Source: Flavobacterium sp. ALJ2 (GTDB lineage: Bacteria; Bacteroidota; Bacteroidia; Flavobacteriales; Flavobacteriaceae). Taken from it: a stretch of 64,000 bases of DNA. Below the pieces are notes generated by a model that saw only the letters and a program-made list of their open reading frames with translations, did no database searches and had not been told where the DNA came from. Location of the stretch: contig NZ_JADNRC010000007.1 of the NCBI RefSeq assembly GCF_015594725.1, positions 208,441 through 272,440 on the forward strand, written 5' to 3'. Positions within the stretch are counted from its first letter, which is position 1; the number at the start of each line of letters is the position of its first letter. Both the position numbers and the translations under genes were made by a program. Shown in pieces: positions 28,566 through 38,508 of the stretch.

Positions 28566-30011
28566 TTAATTCATTTCAGAATAACCTACTGCATTTCCTT
28601 TTAACGTTCCAGAAGTACAAGAAGTGATTTCTACTAAAACAAAATCACCAATTTTATAATTTTCTTTTGGGAAAACTACCGTAATACTTTGTGAATTTCT
28701 TCCAGAGAATTCTTCAGTTGATTTTTTTGAAATTTTCTCAACGAGAACTTCTACGGTTTGTCCTATGAATTCTTCAGAACGAAACCAAGCATGTTTTTGT
28801 TGTAAATCAACAATTTCTTGCAATCTTCTAGCTTTAGTTTCTTCGGTAACATCATCTTCCATTTTTCTTCCGGCCAAAGTTCCAGGGCGTTCGGAATAGG
28901 AATACATATAACCAAAATTGTACTTCACATATTCCATTAAGCTCATTGTATCTTGGTGATCTTGCTCTGTTTCTGTTGGAAAACCTGCTATCATATCTTG
29001 CGATATTGAACTATTTGGAATTATTGTTTTGATTTTGTCAATCAAAGTCATGTATTCCTCACGTGTATGCAAGCGGTTCATCTCTTTTAAGATTCTGTTA
29101 CTTCCAGATTGAACCGGTAAATGGATGTGTTTACAAATATTAGGATATTTTGCAATAATATGCAAAACACTTTCATGCATATCTTGTGGATTAGAGGTTG
29201 AGAAACGAATACGCATTTTAGGATAAGTCACAGCTACCATTTCTAATAATTGGTCGAAATTTACTGCAGTTGCTTTTTGCATATCTGATGCACTAACAAA
29301 ATCCTTTTTCAATCCACCACCATACCATAAGTAGCTATCTACGTTCTGACCTAATAGTGTAATTTCTTTAAAGCCTTTATTCCATAAATCCTGAATCTCA
29401 TTCATGATACTCTGTGGTTCGCGACTACGTTCACGTCCGCGGGTAAAAGGCACCACGCAAAACGTACACATATTATCACAACCACGTGTGATTGAAACTA
29501 AAGCTGTGATTCCGTTGCTCATTAATCGAACAGGTGAAATGTCACCATAGGTTTCGTCTTTTGATAAAATTACGTTTATCGCATCACGACCTTCTTCGAC
29601 TTCGTTTAATAAATTAGGTAAATCTTTGTAAGCGTCAGGCCCAACAACAAGATCTACTATTTTTTCTTCTTCTAGAAACTGACTTTTTAAACGTTCAGCC
29701 ATACATCCTAAAACTCCAACCTTCATTTTTGGGTTAATACGTTTTACGGCATTGTATTTTTCTAAACGTTTACGAATTGTTTGTTCAGCTTTGTCACGAA
29801 TAGAACAGGTGTTTACCAAAACTAAATCGGCTTCTTCAAGAACCGAAGTTGTGTTGTAGCCACCATCTGATAAAATTGAAGCTACAATTTCGCTATCCGA
29901 AAAATTCATAGCACAACCGTAGCTTTCTATAAAGAGTTTCTTAGTATTCTCAGGTTTATTTTCTAAAACAAGACTTTCTCCTTGTTTACTTTCTTCAATA
30001 ATCTTTTCCAT
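28566..30011 (-). CDS. miaB: tRNA-2-methylthio-N6-dimethylallyladenosine synthase MiaB
   Basis: A radical-SAM methylthiotransferase that adds the 2-methylthio group to i6A37 of tRNAs. It has 481 residues. The N-terminal MTTase domain has the three cluster cysteines in ESYGCAMNFSDSE, VNTCSIRDKAEQ and LGCMAERLK. The radical-SAM motif is RGCDNMCTFCVVPFTRGRERSR, and a TRAM domain sits at the C-terminus (about 405-475). First gene of the run toward secG. An exact -7 box lies about 35 bp before the ATG. Confidence 0.97.
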   Translation of the reverse strand: MEKIIEESKQGESLVLENKPENTKKLFIESYGCAMNFSDSEIVASILSDGGYNTTSVLEEADLVLVNTCSIRDKAEQTIRKRLEKYNAVKRINPKMKVGVLGCMAERLKSQFLEEEKIVDLVVGPDAYKDLPNLLNEVEEGRDAINVILSKDETYGDISPVRLMSNGITALVSITRGCDNMCTFCVVPFTRGRERSREPQSIMNEIQDLWNKGFKEITLLGQNVDSYLWYGGGLKKDFVSASDMQKATAVNFDQLLEMVAVTYPKMRIRFSTSNPQDMHESVLHIIAKYPNICKHIHLPVQSGSNRILKEMNRLHTREEYMTLIDKIKTIIPNSSISQDMIAGFPTETEQDHQDTMSLMEYVKYNFGYMYSYSERPGTLAGRKMEDDVTEETKARRLQEIVDLQQKHAWFRSEEFIGQTVEVLVEKISKKSTEEFSGRNSQSITVVFPKENYKIGDFVLVEITSCTSGTLKGNAVGYSEMN

Positions 30012-30045
30012 AAGGCACTTTCAAAAGTGTATTTTAATAAGGGCA

Positions 30046-30053
30046 CAAATGTA
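30046..30053 (-). promoter_or_regulatory. -7 box of the miaB promoter
   Basis: Reads TACATTTG on the minus strand, an exact TAnnTTTG match, about 35 bp before the miaB ATG. Confidence 0.5.
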
Positions 30054-30126
30054 CAATTATTTGCGTGATTATGACAAGATGTCAGACGAAGATTTAACAT
30101 TGTTTTGTAATTTTACGTAACATGAA

Positions 30127-30156
30127 AAAACTCTCTTTTGGAATAAAGAGAGTTTT
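30127..30156. terminator. Terminator at the end of the glycerol operon
   Basis: AAAACTCTCTTT / AAAGAGAGTTTT, a 12-bp stem with a 6-base loop, 30 bp past the stop of the gene at 30186. Confidence 0.88.
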
Positions 30157-30185
30157 AGCAAACAAATTAAAAAAACGAAATGAGT

Positions 30186-30977
30186 TTAGAAGAGATTGAC
30201 ATCTAGTTGCAATCGGGCAATTTTGTTCTCAGGGTTCCACATTGCGGTTGCAGAAACAGGTAGTTTATAATTGAAAACAGAAATTTCTTTGGTAGCTTTT
30301 ATTCCAGTATTTACAATCCCGAAACTGCTTTCTGCTTTATTTGTGTATAGAAATTTATCTCCATTAAGTGCATAACCTGCTCCTAAAAAAACATCTAGAT
30401 TTACTTTTTGATTTTTAATGACTGGATAACTTAACTCGGTATAAGTTGAATACTTGCTTTTGTAGCTGTTATCGCTGTTCAGCTCTCTGTCTTTTAAGCC
30501 GCTGTAAAGTATTATGTCAACTTCTACTCGCAATGGGAATGATTCTGGGAAGCGATAAGAAGTTCTTAAGTCTATAAGATGTGTACTTGTAAGTTTATTG
30601 TAATTAAACACTTCAGGATTTTCAATTCCAGTAGTGTTAAATAAATCCCATAATCCAATTGAGAAATTATTTTTTTGATATTGAATATAATAGTTTATTT
30701 CACGGTATTTTCCATCAAATCCTGCACCACCCCATATTCCTACAGTAAAATTTCTTTCTTTATCAAATGTATAATGAATATTTCCAGTAGCGGTCATACC
30801 GTCATTAATGACAAGTCCTCTCCATAAGTGACTTGTTTTTAAGTCAACATTAAAGTCTAAACGGGATGGTTTTGTGTTTTCTGTTGAAATAAAGCTACTA
30901 TCTGAAGCGACTGTTTTTTGAGCATGTCCAGCTAGCCCTATAATCGAGATTATAGATAAAAATAGTGTTTTTTTCAT
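30186..30977 (-). CDS. Outer-membrane protein of the glycerol operon
   Basis: A 263-residue exported protein with signal peptide (about 1-19, ending GHAQ). The mature region reads like a beta-barrel: DFNVDLKTSHLWRGLVINDG, FTVGIWGGAGFDG, INYYIQYQKNNFSIGLWDLF, and a C-terminal strand ARLQLDVNLF. The SHLWRGLVINDG phrase is one I associate with Bacteroidetes outer-membrane proteins of unknown function. It lies 29 bp behind glpF in the glp operon, which suggests an outer-membrane pore or accessory for glycerol or glycerol phosphates. That role is inference. Confidence 0.75.
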   Translation of the reverse strand: MKKTLFLSIISIIGLAGHAQKTVASDSSFISTENTKPSRLDFNVDLKTSHLWRGLVINDGMTATGNIHYTFDKERNFTVGIWGGAGFDGKYREINYYIQYQKNNFSIGLWDLFNTTGIENPEVFNYNKLTSTHLIDLRTSYRFPESFPLRVEVDIILYSGLKDRELNSDNSYKSKYSTYTELSYPVIKNQKVNLDVFLGAGYALNGDKFLYTNKAESSFGIVNTGIKATKEISVFNYKLPVSATAMWNPENKIARLQLDVNLF

Positions 30978-31006
30978 GGTTTTTTATTTTATAAAAAAAA
31001 AAGATA

Positions 31007-31735
31007 TTAAAGTAGTGTCATATATAAGAGTGCTGCTAAACCTGATCCTATGATTGGTCCTATAATCGGAATCCATGCGTAGTCCCAGTTGCTACTTCCT
31101 TTAAAAAGCAGAGCGTGTGTGATACGAGGACCTAAGTCTCTTGCTGGATTAATTGCATAACCTGTAGTGCCACCTAAAGAAAGGCCGATTGCCCATACTA
31201 AAATGGCAACTGGTAAAGCGCCAATGGAGCCTAATCCTATTTTAGTGTCAGTAGCGGTACCTATGCTGAGTTCTGGACCTGCAATGTAGAAGATTACAAA
31301 GATAAGAACAAAAGCTCCGATTATTTCACTGATCAAATTTGAAACGTTGTTTCTAATGGCAGGTATTGTACTAAAGCAGGCTAGTTTTGAACCTTCATCT
31401 TCGGTTATAGAAAAATGGTCTTTATGAAACAGCCAAACTAAGAATGCGCCTAGCATAGCGCCTATTAATTGAGCAATGATGTATGAAGCGACTTGACTCC
31501 AAGCAAATTTCCCTATGAGAGCTAATCCAATTGTTACCGCAGGATTCAGGTGTGCACCACTAATTGGTCCTGCAACTGTTACGCCTACAAAGACAGCAAA
31601 TGCCCATCCGGTAGTAATTACTATCCATCCAGAGTTGTTTCCTTTTGTTCCTTTAAGAACCACGTTTGCTACAACACCGTTACCTAATAAGATAACGAGC
31701 ATTGTGCCGATAATTTCTGCAATAAATGGTGACAT
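31007..31735 (-). CDS. glpF: Glycerol uptake facilitator (aquaglyceroporin)
   Basis: A 242-residue inner-membrane channel for glycerol diffusion. Six membrane segments and both signature boxes are present: GAHLNPAVTIG (about 60-70) and GYAINPARDLGPR (about 193-205). The Asp after the second NPAR marks the glycerol-conducting branch rather than water-only aquaporins. It lies between glpK and the outer-membrane gene, with spacings of 27 and 29 bp, so is part of the glpD-K-F unit. Confidence 0.95.
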   Translation of the reverse strand: MSPFIAEIIGTMLVILLGNGVVANVVLKGTKGNNSGWIVITTGWAFAVFVGVTVAGPISGAHLNPAVTIGLALIGKFAWSQVASYIIAQLIGAMLGAFLVWLFHKDHFSITEDEGSKLACFSTIPAIRNNVSNLISEIIGAFVLIFVIFYIAGPELSIGTATDTKIGLGSIGALPVAILVWAIGLSLGGTTGYAINPARDLGPRITHALLFKGSSNWDYAWIPIIGPIIGSGLAALLYMTLL

Positions 31736-31762
31736 CTTCTTGTGTTTTTATTGGTTTATCTT

Positions 31763-33259
31763 CTAATCTTCAATCCAATTTGTAGTACGTCCAACAGCTT
31801 TGTTCCAGTTGTGTACTAGTTTATCTACTTCTGCTCTTGGCATTTCTGGAGAGAATTCACGGTCAATTGACCATTGTTCTTGCAGTTCGTCTATGCTTTT
31901 CCAGTATCCTACAGCTAGTCCAGCTAAGTATGCAGCTCCCAATGCTGTTGTTTCTAGAGTTTTAGGTCTAATTACTTTAAAGCCGAATAGATCAGATTGA
32001 AATTGTAACATTAAATTATTGACAACCGCTCCACCATCTACTCTTAATTCTTTTCCTTTATTTCCGAAGTCAGCTTCCATTGATTTTGCTAAGTCAAATA
32101 CTTGGTAAGCAATACCTTCTAAGGTTGCACGTGCTATGTGTGCATTTGTTGTTCCTCTGGTGATACCGAAAATTGCGCCTCTGGCATATTGATCCCAATA
32201 GGGCGCGCCTAATCCTGTTAAAGCGGGAACAAAATAGATGCCGCCATTGTCGGGTACACTTGCTGCTAAAGTTTCGATTTCATCCGATGAATTAATCATT
32301 TTCGCACCATCTCTTAGCCATTGTACTGCTGCTCCACCTACAAATACACTTCCTTCTAGGGCATAAGTAGTTTTCCCATTTATTTTCCAGGCAACTGTTG
32401 TAAGTAAATTGTTTTTAGAATAAACAGGTTTGTCTCCAGTATTCATTAGCATAAAACAACCTGTTCCGTAAGTATTTTTTACCATTCCGGGCTCGGTGCA
32501 TAGTTGTCCAAAAAGAGCCGCTTGTTGATCTCCAGCTACACCAGATATTGGAATTTTTGTAGAAAATAAGGTTGTACAAGTTTCCCCATATATTTCACTA
32601 CTTTGTTTTATTTCAGGTAGCATTGCTCTCGGAATATTAAATAATTCCAATAATTCGTTATCCCATTCTAATGTGTGAATGTTCATTAGTAGCGTTCTGC
32701 TTGCATTAGAAACATCTGTCATAAACATTTTTCCTCTAGTTAGTTTCCAGATTAGCCATGTATCTACGGTTCCAAAACATAGTTTTCCTTGTTCTGCTTT
32801 TTCGCGAGCACCTTCAACATTGTCTAGAATCCATTTTAATTTAGTTCCAGAAAAGTAAGCATCTAGTTTTAATCCAGTTTTTTCTTGGATCATGTCTGAA
32901 AGACCTTGAGCTTTTAATTCGTCGCAATATTTAGCTGTTCGACGATCTTGCCAAACAATAGCATTGTATAAAGGTTCGCTGGTTTCTCTATCCCAAACAA
33001 TCGTTGTCTCACGTTGATTTGTGATTCCGATTGCAGCTATTTCTTTTCCTGAAATTCCCATTTTTGCAATAACTTCGGCTGCCACACTAATTTGTGAATA
33101 CCAAATTTCATTGGGATCATGTTCTACCCATCCTGGTTTTGGAAAGATTTGTTCATACGTTTTTTGAGAATTGCTTACAATTTTGCCATCATGGTTGAAT
33201 ATGATGGCTCTAGAGGAGGTAGTACCTTGGTCTAGTGTTAGGATAAATTTGTTTTCCAT
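31763..33259 (-). CDS. glpK: Glycerol kinase
   Basis: ATP-dependent phosphorylation of glycerol to sn-glycerol 3-phosphate. Normal length of 498 residues. FGGY-family motifs: [13 protein letters not shown] (8-20), [24 protein letters not shown] (about 82-95), [36 protein letters not shown] and [16 protein letters not shown] near the C-terminus. It lies 12 bp after glpD and is co-transcribed with it. Confidence 0.97.
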   Translation of the reverse strand: MENKFILTLDQGTTSSRAIIFNHDGKIVSNSQKTYEQIFPKPGWVEHDPNEIWYSQISVAAEVIAKMGISGKEIAAIGITNQRETTIVWDRETSEPLYNAIVWQDRRTAKYCDELKAQGLSDMIQEKTGLKLDAYFSGTKLKWILDNVEGAREKAEQGKLCFGTVDTWLIWKLTRGKMFMTDVSNASRTLLMNIHTLEWDNELLELFNIPRAMLPEIKQSSEIYGETCTTLFSTKIPISGVAGDQQAALFGQLCTEPGMVKNTYGTGCFMLMNTGDKPVYSKNNLLTTVAWKINGKTTYALEGSVFVGGAAVQWLRDGAKMINSSDEIETLAASVPDNGGIYFVPALTGLGAPYWDQYARGAIFGITRGTTNAHIARATLEGIAYQVFDLAKSMEADFGNKGKELRVDGGAVVNNLMLQFQSDLFGFKVIRPKTLETTALGAAYLAGLAVGYWKSIDELQEQWSIDREFSPEMPRAEVDKLVHNWNKAVGRTTNWIED

Positions 33260-33271
33260 AATAATGTACTG

Positions 33272-34861
33272 TTAATGGTGTTTTTCTTGAAAATCTGATA
33301 AAATGAATCCGTTTGCAAGATGTTTAAATTCTGATATTTGTCTTTGTGTCCATGTTTCGTCGTGACCTAATTCTTTAGCTAATAATAGAGCAACTTTTTC
33401 ACAAGAAGCAATAGCTGCGCGGGCATCTAGAAATAATAAACGAACTCTTCTTGCAAGTACATCATCTATAGTTCTTGCCATTTCATAGCGAATAGCCCAA
33501 GCTACTTCTGCCATAGTGTAGTCGTAATCTGGATGTAATTTTTCTTTTAATTCAGGTTCGTTATTTTGTAATTCTAATATTTTAGGAATATCAGTTCCGT
33601 ATATATATAGGTGGTTTTCTCGAGCTTTTGTATCGGTTTGTTTGTTTCCGTGAATTGCAATGTGCTCTGTTTTACATTTTACGTTTGGTAAACTATGTAC
33701 TGTGATTGCTTTGTCTATAATATCTTCAGCAATTTTTCTGTAGGTAGTCCATTTTCCTCCAGTTATGGTTATCAATCCAGTTTCAGAAACAATTATTTTG
33801 TGACTTCTTGAAACTTCTTTGGTACTTTTTCCTTCTTTTTCTGGTGCTGCTAATGGTCTTAATCCAGCAAAAACAGATAAAACATCTGCACGTGTAGGTT
33901 TTTTAACTAAGAATCGTTGTGCAGTTTCTAATACGAATTCAATTTCTGTTTCTAATGCAATTGGTTCTAAGCTGTGTTTCTTAATTAAAGTATCTGTTGT
34001 TCCAACTACTACTTTATTATGCCAAGGGACTGCAAATAAAACTCTTCCATCGCTTGTTTTTGGTATCATCAATGCTTGATCGCCAGGTAAGAAAGATTTA
34101 TCGAAGACAAGGTGGATTCCTTGACTTGGAACAATATATTTTTTGTAAACGGTATCGTTTAGTTTCATTATTGCATTAGTGAAGACTCCCGTTGCGTTTA
34201 TTACTGCTTTACCTTTTATTTCGTATTTTTCACCCGATTCATGATCAACTATTTCAACACCTGTAACTTGATTTTTGTCATTTTTTAATAAGCCAATAAC
34301 TTTAGCGTAGTTTAAAAGACAAGCGCCATTTTCTACTGCAGTTTGTGCAATATTTATAGCTAAACGGGAATCATCAAATTGACCATCTTGGTAGATAACG
34401 CCACTTACAAGGCCTTTAGGCTCAACAGTAGGGAGTAGCTCGATGGTTTTTTTCTTTGAAATATATTTAGACCGACCTAAGCTTAGTCTTCCTGCTAGTA
34501 AGTCGTAAATAGTAAGGCCTATAGTGTAGAAATAGCCTCCCCACCAATTGTAATTAGGAATAACGAAAGACTGATTTTTAACTAGGTGGCCTGCATTTTG
34601 AGCCATTAATCCTCTTTCTTTTAAAGCTTCAGTTACTAGAGAAATATCACCTTGTTCTAGATAACGAACACCTCCGTGAACTAATTTAGTACTTCTGCTA
34701 GAAGTTCCTTTGGCAAAATCTACTGCTTCAATCAAAACAGTTTTGTATCCCCTGCTTGCGGCATCAAGAGCTGTTCCTAGTCCGCTAGCGCCTCCTCCAA
34801 TCACAATTACATCCCATTCGGAGGTTTGTTTTAGTTTTGCTAATTGTTCTGTTCGTTTCAT
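33272..34861 (-). CDS. glpD: Glycerol-3-phosphate dehydrogenase/oxidase, FAD-dependent
   Basis: A 529-residue membrane-associated flavoenzyme oxidising glycerol 3-phosphate to dihydroxyacetone phosphate and feeding electrons to quinones. The FAD site is VIVIGGGASGLGTALDAASRGYKTVLIEA (about 19-47), followed by KGTSSRSTKLVHGGVRYLEQGD, the DGQFDDSRLAIN segment and GGKWTTYRKIAEDII (about 367-381). First gene of the operon. The 154-bp gap to the divergent DeoR gene holds an exact -7 box and an inverted repeat overlapping the promoter. Confidence 0.96.
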   Translation of the reverse strand: MKRTEQLAKLKQTSEWDVIVIGGGASGLGTALDAASRGYKTVLIEAVDFAKGTSSRSTKLVHGGVRYLEQGDISLVTEALKERGLMAQNAGHLVKNQSFVIPNYNWWGGYFYTIGLTIYDLLAGRLSLGRSKYISKKKTIELLPTVEPKGLVSGVIYQDGQFDDSRLAINIAQTAVENGACLLNYAKVIGLLKNDKNQVTGVEIVDHESGEKYEIKGKAVINATGVFTNAIMKLNDTVYKKYIVPSQGIHLVFDKSFLPGDQALMIPKTSDGRVLFAVPWHNKVVVGTTDTLIKKHSLEPIALETEIEFVLETAQRFLVKKPTRADVLSVFAGLRPLAAPEKEGKSTKEVSRSHKIIVSETGLITITGGKWTTYRKIAEDIIDKAITVHSLPNVKCKTEHIAIHGNKQTDTKARENHLYIYGTDIPKILELQNNEPELKEKLHPDYDYTMAEVAWAIRYEMARTIDDVLARRVRLLFLDARAAIASCEKVALLLAKELGHDETWTQRQISEFKHLANGFILSDFQEKHH

Positions 34862-34870
34862 TGTTCGGTT

Positions 34871-34941
34871 TTATTTGTTTCGTATTTCTTTAAAATGCTT
34901 TCGAATAACAAACTTAATGAAATTAAACGAAACCAAATAAA
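34871..34941 (-). promoter_or_regulatory. glp operon promoter with candidate DeoR-type operator
   Basis: On the minus strand the promoter is TTTG (34937-34934), 17 bp, TAAGTTTG (34916-34909). Arms ATTTGTTTCG (from 34873) and CGAAACCAAAT (34928-34938) form a near-perfect inverted repeat flanking and overlapping it; further TTTCG/CGAAA half-sites lie between. On the plus strand TATCTTTCG (34976-34984) is a weaker -7-like box for the regulator gene. Confidence 0.5.
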
Positions 34942-35015
34942 ATAAAGTGAAATTTATTTTATTATTTTATTTTTGTATCTTTCGCCATGAAGAATCTTAA
35001 TATTAAAGCGACATT

Positions 35016-35789
35016 ATGACTATTATCAACAGAAGACAAGAGGATATACTTAAAGAATTAGATCAGAAAGGATATGTAAATGTGGTTGATTTGTGTGAAA
35101 TGTATAATGTTTCAACCGTAACCATACGAAAGGATCTTAATTTTTTAGAAAATGAAAAGTTACTACATCGTACACATGGAGGAGCAAGCAAAAAGCCAAT
35201 TTATGCTTTTGAAAGAGATGTTAATGATAAGGAAACATTGCAGGTTGAGCAAAAAAAACAAATAGCCAAAGAAGCTTTAAAGTATATAAGTGAGCATGAT
35301 TATATAATATTAGGTTCGGGTTCGAATATTCATTATTTATCTCGAATAATTACTGGATTTCAAAAACTGACAGTACTTACCCCTTCATTAAAAGTGTCTT
35401 TAGAACTTAGCAAAGAAATAAATATCGATACGATACAATTAGGAGGAGATGTTCGAAATAGTTCTACTTCAGCAGTTGGTCCGATTGCCGAAGCAACTTT
35501 GGGTCAGTTTTCATGTAATAAATTATTTCTGGGTACAGACGGTGTTCATTTAGGATTCGGTTTGAGTACATCAAATGCTTTAGAAGCACATTTAAATCAG
35601 GCTATGATTGAAGTAGCAGAAAAGGTTATAGTGCTTGCGGATTCTACTAAGATGAATATAAGAGGCTTTGGTAAAATTTGTAATCTGAATAAAATTGATG
35701 TGCTTATTACTGATGAAGGTATTGATGCGGAAACTAAAATTAAACTGGAAGAAATTGGAATTGATGTGGTTATAGCTGGGAAATTATAG
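35016..35789 (+). CDS. glpR: DeoR/GlpR-family transcriptional repressor
   Basis: A 257-residue regulator. The N-terminal HTH (about 6-58) has RRQEDILKELDQKGYVNVVDLCEMYNVSTVTIRKDLNFLENEKLLHRTHGGA in outline, the DeoR signature. The C-terminal sugar-phosphate-sensing domain (about 78-235) carries LGSGSNIHYL, GGDVRNSSTSAVGPIAE and LADSTKMNIRGFGKI. Divergent from glpD, so very likely the glycerol-3-phosphate-responsive repressor of the glp operon. The effector is inferred from family and context. Confidence 0.9.
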   Translation: MTIINRRQEDILKELDQKGYVNVVDLCEMYNVSTVTIRKDLNFLENEKLLHRTHGGASKKPIYAFERDVNDKETLQVEQKKQIAKEALKYISEHDYIILGSGSNIHYLSRIITGFQKLTVLTPSLKVSLELSKEINIDTIQLGGDVRNSSTSAVGPIAEATLGQFSCNKLFLGTDGVHLGFGLSTSNALEAHLNQAMIEVAEKVIVLADSTKMNIRGFGKICNLNKIDVLITDEGIDAETKIKLEEIGIDVVIAGKL

Positions 35790-35959
35790 TTTTTGGAGGT
35801 AGTGTGTTATCTTGGTTATTTTATAATGTGAATGGTTTGGATATATTTGAGTATTTGTATTGTAGGAAAAAGCATGTAATTTTGTTTGTATTTGGGTGCT
35901 TATTAATAGTCTGAAATATTTTTAAAATTTACTAAAGCGCAATATTTAAAAAAAATAGA

Positions 35960-35967
35960 TACTTTTG
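35960..35967 (+). promoter_or_regulatory. -7 box of the topA promoter
   Basis: TACTTTTG, an exact TAnnTTTG match 19 bp before the topA ATG at 35986. It overlaps the possible upstream TTG start (35965), which argues against that start. Confidence 0.5.
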
Positions 35968-35985
35968 TTCCAGAAAAATAGAGTA

Positions 35986-38505
35986 ATGGCAAAGAATTTA
36001 GTAATAGTTGAGTCACCTGCAAAGGCAAAAACGATAGAGAAATTTTTAGGAAGTGATTTTCAAGTAGAGTCAAGTTATGGGCATATAGCCGACTTGCCTT
36101 CGAAAGAAATCGGTGTAGATGTAGAGAATGGTTTTAAACCTAAATATGAAGTTTCTCCAGATAAAAAAGCTTTGGTTAGTAAGCTAAAAACATTATCTAA
36201 GAATGCCGAAATGGTTTGGTTAGCAAGTGATGAGGATCGCGAGGGAGAGGCTATTTCATGGCATCTTGCCGAGGAGTTGAAATTGGATACAAAAAAAACC
36301 AAACGAATTGTTTTTCACGAAATTACAAAATCGGCTATCCTAAAAGCAATTGAAAACCCAAGAGAAATAGATTATAATTTGGTTAATGCACAACAGGCTC
36401 GTCGTGTATTAGATAGATTAGTAGGATATGAATTGTCTCCTGTTTTATGGAGAAAAATAAAAGGTGGTCTCTCAGCAGGACGTGTGCAGTCAGTTTCTGT
36501 GCGTTTAATTGTTGAAAGAGAACGTGAAATTCAAAATTTTAAAGCTGTAGCATCTTATTCTGTTGTTGCGGAGTTTACTAATGAAAGTGGAAAAACATTC
36601 AAGGCTAAATTGCCTAAAAATTTTAATACAAAAAAAGAAGCCGAAGATTTTTTAAATAAAAACATAGGTTCTGCATTTAAGGTTTCTGATTTAGAAACGA
36701 AACCTACCAAAAAATCACCAACAGCACCATTTACAACTTCAACCTTGCAACAAGAGGCAGCGAGAAAATTATATTTGCCAGTTGGAATCACAATGCAGTT
36801 AGCACAACGTTTATACGAGGCAGGACTTATTACTTATATGAGAACTGATAGTGTTAATCTTTCTAAAGATGCAATGGATGCGGCTCAGGCTGAAATTATT
36901 AAATCGTATGGAAAAGAATTCTCAAAACCGAGAACTTTTACAAACAAGAGTAAGGGTGCGCAAGAAGCACACGAGGCGATTCGTCCTACAGATATGTCGC
37001 GTCATACCGTAAATATTGACAGAGATCAAGCGCGTTTGTATGATTTGATTTGGAAAAGAACATTGGCTTCACAAATGAGTGATGCGCAATTAGAAAGAAC
37101 CAATGTAAAAATTGAAGTTAATAATCATAGTGAAATATTTACAGCATCTGGAGAAGTTTTACTTTTTGAAGGATTCTTAAAGGTGTATCTTGAAGGTCAT
37201 GATGACGATGAGGAAGAGCAAGAAGGAATGTTGCCAGCAATGAAAGTGAATGAGAAATTAATAAATAACTACATCACAGCAACGGAAAGATATTCAAGAC
37301 CGCCAGCACGTTATACTGAAGCATCTTTGGTGAAGAAATTAGAAGAATTGGGAATTGGACGACCTTCTACTTATGCGCCAACTATTTCGACTATTATCAA
37401 CAGAAATTATGTTGAAAAAGGAAATCTTGACGGACAAGAACGTAATTATACACAACTTACTTTACAATCAAACAAGGTAGGAGAGAAGTTGCTTAAGGAA
37501 AATACAGGTTCTGATAAAGGAAAGTTGGTTCCAACTGATATTGGAACAATTGTTACAGATTTCTTGGTTAAGAACTTTGGGACAATATTAGATTATAATT
37601 TTACAGCAAAAGTAGAACAAGATTTTGACGAAATTGCTGAAGGAAATATTGATTGGGCACAAATGATGAAGGAGTTTTATGATAAATTCCATCCAAATGT
37701 GAAAGATGTAGAGGCGAATGCTGAGAGAGAAAGCGGAGAAAGAATATTGGGTAAAGACCCAGTTTCAGGCAGGCCAGTTTCAGTTCGTTTAGGGAAATTT
37801 GGTCCAATGGCGCAAATTGGAGAACCAGATGATGAAGATAAAAAATTTGCCAGTTTAATGGCTGATCAGAATATTGGAAACATAACGCTAGAAGAAGCTT
37901 TGAATTTGTTTTTATTGCCTAAAAACTTAGGTGAATATAAAGGTGAAGAAGTGGAAGTGAGTAATGGACGTTATGGTCCATACATTCGTCACGGAAGTGT
38001 TTTTATTTCGTTACCAAAAGGAGAAGATCCATTAGATGTAACAATTACCAGAGCACAAGAGTTAATAGATGAAAAAGCACTTGCTGATGCTCCTATTGCA
38101 GTTTATAAAGGAGAAGGAGTGCAAAAGGGAGTGGGGCGTTTTGGTCCGTTTATCAAATGGAATGGATTGTTTATTAATGTAAGCAAAAAATATGATTTTG
38201 ATAATTTATCACAATCAGACATAGAAGCTTTGATTGAAGATAAACTTCAGAAAAATATTGATAAAGTGCTTCATAACTGGGAGGAAGAAGGAATCTTGGT
38301 AGAAAAAGCACGTTGGGGGCGTTCAGTTATCACAAAAGGTAAAATTAAAATAGAGTTGAGTAAAGATGTTGATGCTACAAAATTAACATTGGCTGAGGTT
38401 CAGGAAATGATAGCTAAGAAAACCCCAGTAAAAAAGACAGCTACTAAAAAAGCGCCAGCAGCCAAAAAAGCTGTAGCGAAAAAAACAGTAGCAAAAAAGA
38501 AATAA
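35986..38505 (+). CDS. topA: DNA topoisomerase I
   Basis: Type IA topoisomerase relaxing negative supercoils. From ATG 35986 it has 839 residues. The Toprim domain starts MAKNLVIVESPAKAKTIEKFLG and includes WLASDEDREGEAISWHL. The catalytic Tyr lies in GLITYMRTDSVNLS (about residue 285). Instead of zinc fingers, the C-terminus carries repeated TOPRIM-C-like modules (RYGPYIRHG, RFGPFIKWNGLFINV) and a lysine/alanine-rich tail (KKTATKKAPAAKKAVAKK) resembling histone H1 tails. The next gene starts 3 bp later. Confidence 0.97.
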   Translation: MAKNLVIVESPAKAKTIEKFLGSDFQVESSYGHIADLPSKEIGVDVENGFKPKYEVSPDKKALVSKLKTLSKNAEMVWLASDEDREGEAISWHLAEELKLDTKKTKRIVFHEITKSAILKAIENPREIDYNLVNAQQARRVLDRLVGYELSPVLWRKIKGGLSAGRVQSVSVRLIVEREREIQNFKAVASYSVVAEFTNESGKTFKAKLPKNFNTKKEAEDFLNKNIGSAFKVSDLETKPTKKSPTAPFTTSTLQQEAARKLYLPVGITMQLAQRLYEAGLITYMRTDSVNLSKDAMDAAQAEIIKSYGKEFSKPRTFTNKSKGAQEAHEAIRPTDMSRHTVNIDRDQARLYDLIWKRTLASQMSDAQLERTNVKIEVNNHSEIFTASGEVLLFEGFLKVYLEGHDDDEEEQEGMLPAMKVNEKLINNYITATERYSRPPARYTEASLVKKLEELGIGRPSTYAPTISTIINRNYVEKGNLDGQERNYTQLTLQSNKVGEKLLKENTGSDKGKLVPTDIGTIVTDFLVKNFGTILDYNFTAKVEQDFDEIAEGNIDWAQMMKEFYDKFHPNVKDVEANAERESGERILGKDPVSGRPVSVRLGKFGPMAQIGEPDDEDKKFASLMADQNIGNITLEEALNLFLLPKNLGEYKGEEVEVSNGRYGPYIRHGSVFISLPKGEDPLDVTITRAQELIDEKALADAPIAVYKGEGVQKGVGRFGPFIKWNGLFINVSKKYDFDNLSQSDIEALIEDKLQKNIDKVLHNWEEEGILVEKARWGRSVITKGKIKIELSKDVDATKLTLAEVQEMIAKKTPVKKTATKKAPAAKKAVAKKTVAKKK

Positions 38506-38508
38506 AAA

